Both the position numbers and the translations under genes were made by a program. The notes under the pieces are model-generated. The model saw only the letters and a program-made list of their open reading frames with translations. It was not told where the DNA came from and searched no databases. Shown here one piece after another: positions 9,062 to 18,471 of a DNA stretch of 64,000 nucleotides. Source of the stretch: JAXMBN01 sp046349875 (GTDB lineage Bacteria; Planctomycetota; Planctomycetia; Pirellulales; Pirellulaceae); contig JAXMBN010000009.1 of the NCBI GenBank assembly GCA_046349875.1, forward strand, positions 62,001 through 126,000. Direction: 5' to 3'. Within the stretch, counting starts at the first letter, position 1, and every line of letters starts with the position of its first letter.

Positions 9062-9961
9062 CTAACTTGGAAAGTACTGGGCAACTTTGGATCGCAAGAA
9101 CTTGAGCGACTCTTGCATTTCGTCGAGTCCATTCATTCCGTCTTCGATGCTGATCCAACCTTGATAACCAACGTCTGCCAAAAGTTGGAAGATTCGATCG
9201 TAATCATTGAGCCCCTTACCGGTTACGCCATGTTTAAGGAAGGGCGCATAACCAAGTGTCCCATCGGCCTGCTTCAATTCTTCAAGGGTATGCCCTGGTT
9301 CAAGATACCGATCGCTAGCATGCATGCTGATGACGCGGGGCGCTACTCGTCTTAGAAGTTCGATGGGATCGTCACCTGCCACAATGGCGTTGCTGGGATC
9401 GTATTGAACTCCGAAAAACTGTCGCTCTGGTATTCGTCCCAAGAGATCCAAAAAGACATCCATCTTTTGAGCAAATTCGGGATACCGCCAATGACCGTCT
9501 TTGTAATGGTTTTCTATCCCGAGACGAACGCCGATCCGACGGGCTTCTACGAGGCAAGCTTCAATGCACTCGGCAACCCAAACCAAACCCTGTTCGCGCT
9601 CGACCTCCGGATAGCGTTGACCACTTAACACGCGACATACGACGGATGGCCCACCAAGCCGACATGATACTTGGATCATTCGTATCTGATATTCGATGGC
9701 CTTTTTGCGAGCTGCCGGATCCGGGTTTGTGAAGTCAGGCGAGCAGCACAACATGGGCATTTCAAATCCCGCACCATGAATTGCGTCTCGCACTCGATCG
9801 AGATAAGCATCATCCAACTGCCAAAGAAATCCCTCATACATTTCGAGCCCATCTGCATCCAACGACTTCGCCATTTCGATCCAATCGAACACGCTCATCG
9901 TTTTGGCATGGGAAATGTCATCTAGATAGCACTTAGGGAAGGCAGACAACTTCACGGTCAT
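9062..9961 (-). CDS. Sugar phosphate isomerase/epimerase-like TIM barrel
   Basis: 299 residues from ATG 9961 (TVKLSAFPKCYLDDI). The AP-endonuclease-2/xylose-isomerase-like barrel shows strands and metal-ligand spots: DADGLEMYEGF, EMPMLCCSPDF, RLGIENHYKDGHWRYPEF, FGVQYDPSNAI, VISMHASDRY, GWISIEDGMNG. The Glu, Asp, His and Glu at strand ends fit the usual divalent-metal site. Such proteins isomerise or epimerise sugars or inositols, or cleave related ring compounds. A longer start at 10147 would code through palindrome cluster B and is rejected. Substrate unknown; there is no sugar operon around it. Confidence 0.8.
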   Translation of the reverse strand: MTVKLSAFPKCYLDDISHAKTMSVFDWIEMAKSLDADGLEMYEGFLWQLDDAYLDRVRDAIHGAGFEMPMLCCSPDFTNPDPAARKKAIEYQIRMIQVSCRLGGPSVVCRVLSGQRYPEVEREQGLVWVAECIEACLVEARRIGVRLGIENHYKDGHWRYPEFAQKMDVFLDLLGRIPERQFFGVQYDPSNAIVAGDDPIELLRRVAPRVISMHASDRYLEPGHTLEELKQADGTLGYAPFLKHGVTGKGLNDYDRIFQLLADVGYQGWISIEDGMNGLDEMQESLKFLRSKVAQYFPS

Positions 9962-10107
9962 CGCAGACGCTTTCAAGGAAGGAGGAGGAAGCGAAGGAGC
10001 ATTGATTTTGCCTTTTCCGAAGCTGCCGTCTACCACACACTCGACCGTACCACGATCAATCCAACAACGATTTGCTTCTATTCGTAACTTCGTTTCGCAA
10101 AAGCCAT

Positions 10108-10248
10108 GGGGACTGTCCCCGTGAACATATATCGGGTGGACATACATCGGGGACTGTCCCCATGGTTCTTGGGCTCAGGTCGGTTTGACAGCAAATCGAC
10201 CTCGGGGACTGACCCCGGGCTATCGCGATCGGCATGGGGACTGTCCCC
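10108..10248. repeat. REP-like palindrome cluster B
   Basis: Four copies, GGGGACTGTCCCC at 10108-10120, 10149-10161 and 10236-10248 and GGGGACTGACCCC at 10204-10216, within the 389-base gap between divergent genes (9961 minus, 10351 plus). The gap must also hold both promoters; I see no convincing -35/-10 pair. Confidence 0.85.
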
Positions 10249-10350
10249 ACGAATCTTCAGAAAAGGTTGACAAACGATCAGCAAGGACGAACGATTGCAG
10301 CAACGTTGCCCCTGCACGAAAGCACGCACTCAGACGACAGGAGCTTTCCC

Positions 10351-11775
10351 ATGCATACGTTCAAATGCGGTTCGATAGCTAGCGCTAGCTGGAATAGACG
10401 TTGGCAGGTTCTCGATACTTTGGGCTGGGTCCTTGAGGAAGGATGGCCAGGCGACTTAGCTTGCAATGCACACCTACCTTCGAGCCTCACGATCCTTCGC
10501 CCGAACCCTCCACCGTGGAATGTCACTCTTCATTCGATCGTGAGTTCGAAAGTACCTAAGTCGTTCTATTTACTTCGCCAGTGGATTCAATGTGTGGACG
10601 AGAGACTTAACACGATGCGAGCGAAAGGGCATACGCTTCTGATCTGCCGCAATGTTCCCACCTATGAAGTTCTGCTTGCCAGAGCCCGCCATCATGGAGT
10701 TCGCACCGTAGCAATTCATGTTTCCAATCACAAGGTTCCATTGGAAAAATGGCTTGATGCCAAGATTCGCTTGCTGCAAACCTCCACCGATCGTTTTCAC
10801 GAGCAATGTTTTGTTTGGGCATTCAATTCAGACCAAGACTCAGAAGAAACCGCTAGTATCCCTATCCCAGATCAATTGCTTTGTTGGTTACCCGAGTTCG
10901 TCGATGGTCTAAGCGTCCGTGCATCGGGTCGCATCGAACGCGCCCTTCTCTTGCGGCAATCCTGGAATGGCAACGATTCGTTTTATCAGACGATTGAAGC
11001 ATGCCCAAAACCCAAGCCCATGCCAATGAACCTCTCCTCGCGGACGAACGGAGCGGAGCGGTTACAGGACCCTGCATTATCAGAGTCATTGAATCATCGA
11101 TCTCCCCAATTGCAAAACGAATTGGGGATCGCCACAGCAAGTATTCGATTGACGAATCTTACTTCGTGGCACATCCACTCCAACGGAGACGAGTGGCCGT
11201 GGCTCGTTCATTGCACACGCGCCATCCATGGTCCATGGGTGGATGAAAAAGTCGACGCGTTCTACCAGCGACTCATCACGGAAGAACGTGCGATCTTCGA
11301 ACCATCACCTCTGTCGACTCTGCTCCGTATTCTGTCGATGCGTCGACTGCTAGCTTCCTGTTTTCTGAAACGTAGTTCACAGCCAACTGTTTGCTTTTCC
11401 GAGTTGCCGTTGGACCAAATTCTTCATCATCGTCGTTTTCGGCCTCATCTACGCCGATGGGATTGGGAACCCTATGGAATAGGTCTACGAAAGTCGATCA
11501 TCAAAAGCCACGGAGGAAGACCTTGCATGTATGGATCGAACGAATCGTATCGGCAGTTGGCCGATGGGGATCGCCCCTACTTTCAACTATCCAGTCATGG
11601 TCGTGCAGCGTCGATGAGATGGGAGGAAGAAAAAGAATGGCGGATAGCTGGTGACTTGAATTTGGAGCTCTTCGGGCCTGAAGATGCATTCGTATTTGTT
11701 CCCACGATGACAGTTGCTCGTCAGATCGTTAGACTCAGTCCGTTTCCGATCGTTGTCACCACCGATTCATCGTAG
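10351..11775 (+). CDS. Unknown protein, AbiGi-like motifs in C-terminal half
   Basis: 474 residues. ATG 10351 has AGGAG at a good distance; the upstream extension to 10234 codes through repeats. The N-terminal half has alternating strands and helices (GHTLLICRNVPTYEVLLARAR, VRTVAIHVSN) like a nucleotide-binding or DNA-processing alpha/beta domain, without a clear P-loop. The C-terminal half has VCFSELPL, a YGIGLRKSI segment, RPCMYG and a WEEEKEWRIAGDL segment. That order recalls AbiGi/DUF2971-type proteins (VCFTE-P...YGI...PV-Y...EKEWR) linked to phage exclusion. The assignment is from motif memory and weak. A small hydrolase follows after 6 bases, so the two are co-transcribed. Confidence 0.6.
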   Translation: MHTFKCGSIASASWNRRWQVLDTLGWVLEEGWPGDLACNAHLPSSLTILRPNPPPWNVTLHSIVSSKVPKSFYLLRQWIQCVDERLNTMRAKGHTLLICRNVPTYEVLLARARHHGVRTVAIHVSNHKVPLEKWLDAKIRLLQTSTDRFHEQCFVWAFNSDQDSEETASIPIPDQLLCWLPEFVDGLSVRASGRIERALLLRQSWNGNDSFYQTIEACPKPKPMPMNLSSRTNGAERLQDPALSESLNHRSPQLQNELGIATASIRLTNLTSWHIHSNGDEWPWLVHCTRAIHGPWVDEKVDAFYQRLITEERAIFEPSPLSTLLRILSMRRLLASCFLKRSSQPTVCFSELPLDQILHHRRFRPHLRRWDWEPYGIGLRKSIIKSHGGRPCMYGSNESYRQLADGDRPYFQLSSHGRAASMRWEEEKEWRIAGDLNLELFGPEDAFVFVPTMTVARQIVRLSPFPIVVTTDSS

Positions 11776-11781
11776 TCGTTC

Positions 11782-12510
11782 ATGCCCGCATCGCCTTCCA
11801 TGCTTTTGCTTCACGATCCATTTGTGGACCACCGATGGCTTACTCCCATCTTTGCGCTCTTTCCACATGCATCGACGGTCGCTTGGCCATCATGGGCATC
11901 GAATGATTCTTTGGAGAGCTACGCAGAGAAATGCGCAAACGAATGGTGGCCAACAGCGGATGCGTCTGCACCACAGTTGCTCATTGCCTTTGGCTTTTCT
12001 TCTCCTATTGCTTGGCAATTGGCGGCACGGTTACATCAGCAAACGCAGAAACCGAGTGCCTTGTTAGTGATCGGTGGCATTCGGCGCGCCACTTTATTTC
12101 CAGCTCGGCTAAAAAGGGAATGGCTTGCTGCCAGGTGGTTTCCAGATAAGTTCTTGCTTCGATGGATTCAAAATCGCTGGCTAGGAATTTCCATGGAAGC
12201 CCCATCGTGGCAACCTGAAATCAAAGAGCTTGTTAAGCAAAGCTTGGCGAGTTGCACCGCTCCGCAGGCCAAAGCCATTGTGAATGGCCTGCTCGGATGG
12301 AAAGGACCATCGGATCTTCCCGCAGAGATTGCGGTTCATCAATTGCATGGCCGGCTCGACCGAATCATTCCGGTACCAAGTGTCGAAGATGCCACCATCC
12401 TCCTCCATGGCGAGCACCTCTTGCACTTATCGCACGTACAAGAGGTGCAGCGTTGGATCGAGGCCATCGCACGCGATGAATCGCTTCAACGATCGCGATT
12501 CAAATCGTAA
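11782..12510 (+). CDS. Alpha/beta-hydrolase-like protein
   Basis: 242 residues. Strand-turn LLLHDPFVDHRWL opens the fold; the nucleophile elbow is probably IAFGFSSPIAW (G-F-S-S, Ser near residue 71); QLHGRLDRIIP supplies the acid Asp and HLLHLSHVQEV the His. The set is close to BioH/MhpC-type small esterases, although the elbow is not the classic GxSxG. The start lies 6 bases after the preceding gene, so the two proteins probably act in one process. Substrate unknown. Confidence 0.6.
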   Translation: MPASPSMLLLHDPFVDHRWLTPIFALFPHASTVAWPSWASNDSLESYAEKCANEWWPTADASAPQLLIAFGFSSPIAWQLAARLHQQTQKPSALLVIGGIRRATLFPARLKREWLAARWFPDKFLLRWIQNRWLGISMEAPSWQPEIKELVKQSLASCTAPQAKAIVNGLLGWKGPSDLPAEIAVHQLHGRLDRIIPVPSVEDATILLHGEHLLHLSHVQEVQRWIEAIARDESLQRSRFKS

Positions 12511-12512
12511 GA

Positions 12513-15500
12513 CTACTCTTCGACCATCCATGCAGGAAGACCACCTGGACGCGCACAGTCACATGACTTGACGCGTGGAAGCTTGTAACCAATGCCTGGA
12601 TCCATGTCGGTGAAGTAGAACTTCGGCGCGGCCTCTTCTGCCCCACCGATTTCTTCCATGGTGTGGGCATTGAAAAGCCTTCCGTTGGCCATGACCATGG
12701 CGATCTCTTGCGAATCGCGAATCTCTTTGGAAGGATCGCGTCCACGATCGAGGACAATCATATCCGCCAACTTTCCAACTTCAATCGATCCGATGTCACG
12801 ATCGAGCCCGAGGTACTTCGCACCCCGAATGGTTCCACACTCCAAGGCTTGCATCGGAGTCATTCCGCCTTGGACGAAACTCCACAACTCCCAATGCGAA
12901 TCGATCCCGTTCAATTGGCCGTGTCCGCCAACCTGCACCAGGCCATCGTGATCGACAATCATCTTGGCAATTTCGGCTACTCGAATATGGTTATAGTCTT
13001 CCAAAGGTGCCTTTTGTCGGCGATGTGACTGAGGATGCAAAAGCTGCTTGGGTAGGAATTGGTTGAGTCGTGGATGGAGCCAAAGGTCATCCTTTTCATA
13101 CCAGTATCGCTCACCGGAAATACCGCCGTAAGCGACGCACAAGGTAGGCGTATACCCGACACCGCTGCCATTCCAAAGATCGACCACGTCATCGTACGCT
13201 GTTTGTACCGGAAGCGTATGCTCAATCCCGGTATGTCCATCGACGACCATCGTCATGTTATGCATGAAGGTCGAGCCTCCCTCTGGAACAACCATCATCT
13301 CCAATTCACGAGCCGCGGCGATCACCTGTTGGCGTTGATCGCGCCGAGGCTGGTTGTAACTCTTGACGCTAAACGCGCCCACGGCCTTCATCCGTCGAAG
13401 GTGGAACTTGGCATCTTCCAAGCTATCGATCTCGGCCTTAAAACTCCCTGCTGCTCCGTAGAGAATCGTCCCTGTCGAATAAAGTCTAGGTCCTACTGAC
13501 TGGCCACCTTTCACCATTTCGGAAGCAGCAAAAGTGGATTGCGTATCGTTGGATGGATCGTGGATCGTTGTGATGCCGAAAGCAAGCCGAACGTAATTCA
13601 CCCAATTCTTTTGAGGCATCAAACCACCACTTTCCATCGGGCCGTGTGCATGCACATCAACGAGCCCTGGCATCAACACCATACCCGGCACTTTGATTCG
13701 CTTCGCATGCTCGGGGATAGTCACCTCATCTTTCTCGCCGATTGCAATGATACGATTGCCTTCCACAACAACCACGCCATTCTTGATCACTCCGCGCGGT
13801 CCCATCGTTAGCACTTTGGCGCCCACAAACGCATAGGTTGTGTCTGGCTTTGCGAAACTCGATTGAAAACCGATAGCCGTCTTGGCTGGTTCGATCTTAC
13901 TGATGGGCTCCTTCGACTCTTTGGCATCCGATCCCGATTTCAGATAAGCAAAACACTCGTCGAGCGAAACGGAATAAAGCTCTGGTCCAAGCGTCCAAAG
14001 AAGCTTGCGACTATCACCTGAAAAGTGACACCAATCGCCCGCTTCGCTACTTGCGCGAGCAATCGGAAGCGAAGTTGTTTTGGGACCGATGTCAATCGAC
14101 TTTCCAGCTGCAATCATGGGAGCAACGTACACATGAAATCGCTCGATAAATGCAACCCAATTGCCATCGGGAGAAATACGATAGTCCGTTGCCCATTGGC
14201 TTTGGAAATGTTGCCTGCGGTTCTGTCCATCAAGATCAATGGAATACAAACCGAGGTTGTCCGCATCCGCCGTTCCGCTTCCATCGATGAAATAAACTCG
14301 CTTGGTATCTTTACCGAATTGAGGCGTGTTTCCAGAACGAGCGATTCGAATTGCTTCACCACCCTTTGCAGGCGTCACATAGAGCCCTGGCTCTCGCGAC
14401 CAAAGCGGACTTCGCAGATAGCCATCGGACGACTTCACATAGACAATCGATTGCCCATCGGGTGAGAAGACGGGATCGAGATAGTGTCCAGGTTGAGAAG
14501 TCACTTTCCACGAATCCGGTGCGGAAGCATCGCGAGCCGAAGTGACTCGAATCGAGCCGTAGGTCTCGTCATTCCAGGTTGCATACACGATGTATTTTCC
14601 ATCGCTCGAATAGCTCGGCGCGAACTCGAGATGATCGGACTGTTGCGTCAAACGCCGAGGAACTCCGTCCGGAAGGTCTTTGACATAAATATGTCCGAGC
14701 GCCTGATAGACGACTTGGTTTCCATCGGGCGAAGTCCGAACCCAACGCAGCATCTTGACATCAAATGTCTCAGGGGCAACTTGAACCGGGAATCGCACCG
14801 GCTTGCGCATCGATCGCGTATCTTGAACGTGAAATGGAATCACTTCGGCTTCACCCGAGACAACTTCAATCTTACGGATCTTCCCTTTGGCCCATGCCAC
14901 GATGTGATTGCCATCAGGGGTCCATGCAAAAGCGGGATAGACACCGTGAATAGCCCAGGCTTCCTGCATGTCTCGTTCGAGTTCATCATAGACCAAACGA
15001 ATCTTGCCAGACTCCATATCTAAGAGATGCAAACCCGTCTTGGCACCGACGCGTCGGACGAAGGCAAGGGACTTACCATCTGGTGAAGGCGTTGGGCGGC
15101 ATGCGCCACCTGGTCCTGTCACGTAGTTTTCGGTCTCGCCCGTAATGAGATCCAACCGTTTGATAACATAGATCTGTTGATGTGAATTCTTGTCGTAATC
15201 GAATCGATCCCCTGGAGTGGCATCTTGAGAATAGAACAGATACCGCCCATCTTTTGAAAAAGCTGGTTCGTTCACATCTTTTTGCTCGTTGGGACGCTTC
15301 GTCAACTGAATCCCTTCGGCAGCATTGGAAGTCATAGCGGTTCGGTGGTACATCCACATCTCACCCGATCCAAGCGATCGCCGTCCCGTAAAGTGCTTTC
15401 GCCCAACCAAGAAGTTGCCATCGGGCGACCATGCTGGTCCATTGACCAAACGAAATGTCTCGTTAGTGACTTGCTGCAAGTCTGTACCATCGCGTCGCAT

Positions 15501-15941
15501 CAACCAAAGATTGTCGCCACTTCGCTCGGATTTGCCCAAACGATCACTGGTAAAAGCGATCCATTGTCCGTCGGGACTGAACCGCGGTTGCATATCCCAT
15601 GCAATCCCTTCGGTGAGCTTCTTAGCTTGAACCTCGCCTTCTTTGCTTCCATGCACTGGCATCGAATAAATGTCGCCTAGTAAGTCGAACAAGATCTCCT
15701 TACCATCGGGACTGACATCGACGCTCATCCACGTCCCTTCATTGACATCGATCTTTTGTTCGTAACTAGGCCCCGGTGGAGCTTCAATACTCCATGGACC
15801 TTTCTTGGCATCCTCTGCGATCAAGCGGCAGTCACTCCAGCCGACGATCATTCCGCACACGAGTCCCAAGCAAGCAGGTAGCGCGGCGTTCCTGGAAGTG
15901 AAAAGACCCAATAACCCAATGGTTCGTTGCTTGATATTCAT
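12513..15941 (-). CDS. Secreted beta-propeller amidohydrolase (TolB-like/imidazolonepropionase-like fusion)
   Basis: 1142 residues from ATG 15941. A signal peptide or anchor comes first (GLLGLFTSRNAALPACLGLV). About 600 residues of PD40/TolB-type blades follow (VDVSPDGKEILFDLLGDIYS, RFSPDGQWIAFTSDR, FSPDGQSIVYVKSSDGYL, repeated). The C-terminal 400 residues are a metal amidohydrolase: VLMPGLVDVHAHGP (HxH metal pair), SVKSYNQP (candidate carboxylated Lys), DGHTGIEHT (His ligand), GGHGQLNGIDSHWE and IGSIEVGKLADMIVLD at the end. Such fusions are exported peptidases or amidases common in Bacteroidetes and Planctomycetes; the propeller likely gates the active site. ORFs on the other strand are shadows. 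Confidence 0.88.
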   Translation of the reverse strand: MNIKQRTIGLLGLFTSRNAALPACLGLVCGMIVGWSDCRLIAEDAKKGPWSIEAPPGPSYEQKIDVNEGTWMSVDVSPDGKEILFDLLGDIYSMPVHGSKEGEVQAKKLTEGIAWDMQPRFSPDGQWIAFTSDRLGKSERSGDNLWLMRRDGTDLQQVTNETFRLVNGPAWSPDGNFLVGRKHFTGRRSLGSGEMWMYHRTAMTSNAAEGIQLTKRPNEQKDVNEPAFSKDGRYLFYSQDATPGDRFDYDKNSHQQIYVIKRLDLITGETENYVTGPGGACRPTPSPDGKSLAFVRRVGAKTGLHLLDMESGKIRLVYDELERDMQEAWAIHGVYPAFAWTPDGNHIVAWAKGKIRKIEVVSGEAEVIPFHVQDTRSMRKPVRFPVQVAPETFDVKMLRWVRTSPDGNQVVYQALGHIYVKDLPDGVPRRLTQQSDHLEFAPSYSSDGKYIVYATWNDETYGSIRVTSARDASAPDSWKVTSQPGHYLDPVFSPDGQSIVYVKSSDGYLRSPLWSREPGLYVTPAKGGEAIRIARSGNTPQFGKDTKRVYFIDGSGTADADNLGLYSIDLDGQNRRQHFQSQWATDYRISPDGNWVAFIERFHVYVAPMIAAGKSIDIGPKTTSLPIARASSEAGDWCHFSGDSRKLLWTLGPELYSVSLDECFAYLKSGSDAKESKEPISKIEPAKTAIGFQSSFAKPDTTYAFVGAKVLTMGPRGVIKNGVVVVEGNRIIAIGEKDEVTIPEHAKRIKVPGMVLMPGLVDVHAHGPMESGGLMPQKNWVNYVRLAFGITTIHDPSNDTQSTFAASEMVKGGQSVGPRLYSTGTILYGAAGSFKAEIDSLEDAKFHLRRMKAVGAFSVKSYNQPRRDQRQQVIAAARELEMMVVPEGGSTFMHNMTMVVDGHTGIEHTLPVQTAYDDVVDLWNGSGVGYTPTLCVAYGGISGERYWYEKDDLWLHPRLNQFLPKQLLHPQSHRRQKAPLEDYNHIRVAEIAKMIVDHDGLVQVGGHGQLNGIDSHWELWSFVQGGMTPMQALECGTIRGAKYLGLDRDIGSIEVGKLADMIVLDRGRDPSKEIRDSQEIAMVMANGRLFNAHTMEEIGGAEEAAPKFYFTDMDPGIGYKLPRVKSCDCARPGGLPAWMVEE

Positions 15942-16096
15942 GCGTAATCCGTTTAAAAGTTCCAACGACATCAAATGCTCAGAGCCAATGTCACACCTTT
16001 ATGGAGGTTGACAAAACGGCGGCGAAACGAGAGGTGATCACTAGTATATTTACTGATACTAGAATACCTAGCTCAGGATGTTCGGGTTTCCCTACT

Positions 16097-16603
16097 TCAG
16101 TCGATTTTGCTCGCAGCTTGTCCTATTTCCGCTGATTTTTGGGATGGCGAAAGAATGGAGATGCACGCCCGACGAAAGCTCAAATACCCAGCTATGGTGC
16201 TAACGATTACGAAAGCCAGCACGGAAAACTTCGATGCACCATGGGCAAAGAGTCGTGGCGTATCGAGCAACGCTTCGTTGGTCCACCATGCGGTGCCAAG
16301 TTAAGATCCATTCGCAAGTACGCAAAATGCGGCGATGAATGTCAAGTACCGATGCTTGAAGGTCAGCGCGATGCTCACTGGAATCAAGCACCCCATCCAT
16401 GGACTAGCCCACAAGGTTACCAAGGGATGAGGATCGGGGTCGAACAAACTATAGGGAACATGCCAAGGAAGTAAATCACACGACACTAAATGGCCGCCAC
16501 TAAGCCACCCTCCGATCACGTGCCCCAGTTCGTGAGTGAATGTCATTACAACCCAACTCGCGAGAAGCAAGGCGAATAGAGTTGACCACTTTTTGAGCAA
16601 CAT
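16097..16603 (-). pseudogene. Small HELGH membrane metallopeptidase with in-frame stop
   Basis: From ATG 16603, MLLKKWSTLFALLLASW is a membrane segment followed by TFTHELGHVIGG (HELGH at 24-28), a zinc-peptidase motif like that of small M50/site-2-protease relatives. TAA at 16301-16303 ends the frame at codon 101 after CVLANGS. The same frame continues sensibly for another 67 residues: LGTAWWTNEALLDTPRLFAH, then VLAFVIVSTIAGYLSF (a membrane helix) and a stop at 16097. So a single base change (TAC or TAT to TAA) or a sequence error interrupts a protein of about 168 residues. The function is presumably intramembrane or membrane-near proteolysis; the substrate is unknown. Confidence 0.7.
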
Positions 16604-16784
16604 GATTTCGACTGTTCTTTGCAACCTGCGTTTGAAACACCTACCATGGTACCTCAGTTCCCTTCCAAAAGCTTACCGTTTTCGTGTTGAGGCTACATGT
16701 ACCCAGGTATGGCAAGAGAGATTGAATCTTGCCTCGTCCTCTTCATTGACCTCCTCCTCTCTCAATGGAACAAGGCCTCTCTTC

Positions 16785-18431
16785 ATGAATGAATGGCAAC
16801 AACTCTACGATCCCTTTTCGCATACGCTCGCCTCGGGCCTGCTAGCATCTCTTCCAGTCGCTGCATTGCTAATTGCGCTAGGCATCTTTCATATTCGAGC
16901 GCATTGGGCGGCGACGATTGGTCTTGTTTCGGCCATGTTCATTGCCATCGGCCCCTTCGGCATGCCATGGAACAAAGCCCTGATCGCATCTTTATATGGT
17001 GCGGCCTATGGAATATTTCCAATTGGCTGGATCGTTTTTTCTGCGATCCTACTCTTCGAAGTATCGGTGATTACGGGACAATTTCAGGTACTCAGGCGAG
17101 CCATCTCACAACTATCTTCCGATCCTCGGATTCAGGTTCTATTGATTGCTTTTAGTTTTGGAGCATTCATCGAAGGGGCTGCTGGGTTCGGAACACCTGT
17201 CGCTGTTTCGGCTGCAATGCTCATGGGACTTGGCTTTCGGCCACTTCATGCAGCAGGACTTGCGCTCATTGGAAACACCGCTCCAGTTGCCTTCGGAGCA
17301 CTTGGTACCCCCGTCTTGATGCTCGCCAAAGTAACTCAGCTTCCCGTAGAAGAGTTGAGCTCGATGGTAGGTCGGCAACTACCCTTCTTCAGTCTTCTCA
17401 TTCCTTTTGGCTAGTGGGAGCAATGGCGGGATGTGGCGAGATGATTCGCGTGTGGCCTGCTTGTTTTACCGCAGGAGCCTCCTTCTTACCTCGTGCAGTT
17501 CGCTATCGGCAACTATCACGGTCCATGGCTTGTCGATATAGCGGCCTCGCTTGCATCGATCGGATCACTGATGGTGTTGCTTCGATATTGGAAAGTCCCC
17601 ACACTCAACCGCTCCCTTGCCTGTGTCGAAGGTGGTGAGCGAGCAGATGCCGATTCTCCTTCGCGGCCTCCCGTCGAACTGCGTGCCATAGGAGTGGCAC
17701 TCGTTCCGTGGTTGACACTGACAATCGCCATCAGTGCATGGGGAATCCCTACGATTCAAAAGAAACTCGATCGAACAACATTCGTGGTTCCGATTCCTGG
17801 ACTTCATCAACAAATCGTTCGCATGCCCCCCATCGTTGAAAAGCCGGAAGCAGAAAAAGTCGAGTTCAAAGTGAATTGGCTTTCGGCAACCGGCACAGCG
17901 CTCTTCCTGGCATCGATCGTATCGGGATTGATCCTTAAACTTTCACCGACGCGTATCCTTGGCCTTCTTGGCCAGACTCTGAAGAAGACCTCGCTTTCAC
18001 TTCTTACAATCGCTCTCATGTTAGCATTGGGATACACGACGCGATTGAGTGGGCTCGATGCCGCCATGGGCTTGGCCTTTGCAAAGACGGGATGGTTTTT
18101 CCCTTTCTTTTCACCGTTGCTAGGATGGCTGGGAGTAGCTCTAACGGGAAGCGACACCTCCTCCAATATTCTTTTTGGCAACCTCCAACAAATTACGGCC
18201 AATCAACTTGGGATATCTCCGATCTTGGCCACGGCATCGAATAGTTCCGGAGGCGTGATGGGAAAGATGATCGATGCGCAATCGATCGTGGTGGCCAATG
18301 TAGCCACGGGTGAACATGTGCATGCGGGCGTTATTTTGCGGTATGTTTTCTTACACAGCCTAACACTCGCATGCCTGGTCGGTTTGCTCGTGATGACTCA
18401 AGCGTATGTTGTTCCAAGTATGATTCCCTAA
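16785..18431 (+). pseudogene. lldP: L-lactate permease (LldP/LctP family), two compensating frameshifts
   Basis: The protein would be about 549 residues, the normal size for this proton-linked lactate/glycolate carrier with 12 or more membrane helices. Seen: FIEGAAGFGTPVAVSAAML, LIGNTAPVAFGALGTP, then ALTGSDTSSNILFGNLQQ and NSSGGVMGKMIDAQSIV, the family signatures. The frame ends with TAG at 17412 after a T4 run (17405-17408); with five T it would read PFWLVGAMAG. The sequence GAMAGCGEMIRVWPACFTAGASF is in the second frame, and from about 17485 the first frame returns (VQFAIGNYHGPWLVDI). One missing and one extra T therefore cancel out, which suggests base-calling errors in a functional gene. 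Confidence 0.88.
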
Positions 18432-18471
18432 ACATGCAGTGCACAAGTAAATCTCGTGCATAGCGTTATCG

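Noticed and set aside
9962..10147. N-terminal extension of the TIM-barrel gene to ATG 10147
   Set aside because: It runs through REP copies and adds no recognisable sequence; ATG 9961 starts a normal barrel strand.
10234..10350. N-terminal extension of the AbiGi-like gene
   Set aside because: It begins inside a REP copy; ATG 10351 has a good ribosome site.
16107..16474. Plus-strand ORFs opposite the HELGH peptidase
   Set aside because: The minus strand has recognised motifs; the plus-strand readings have none.
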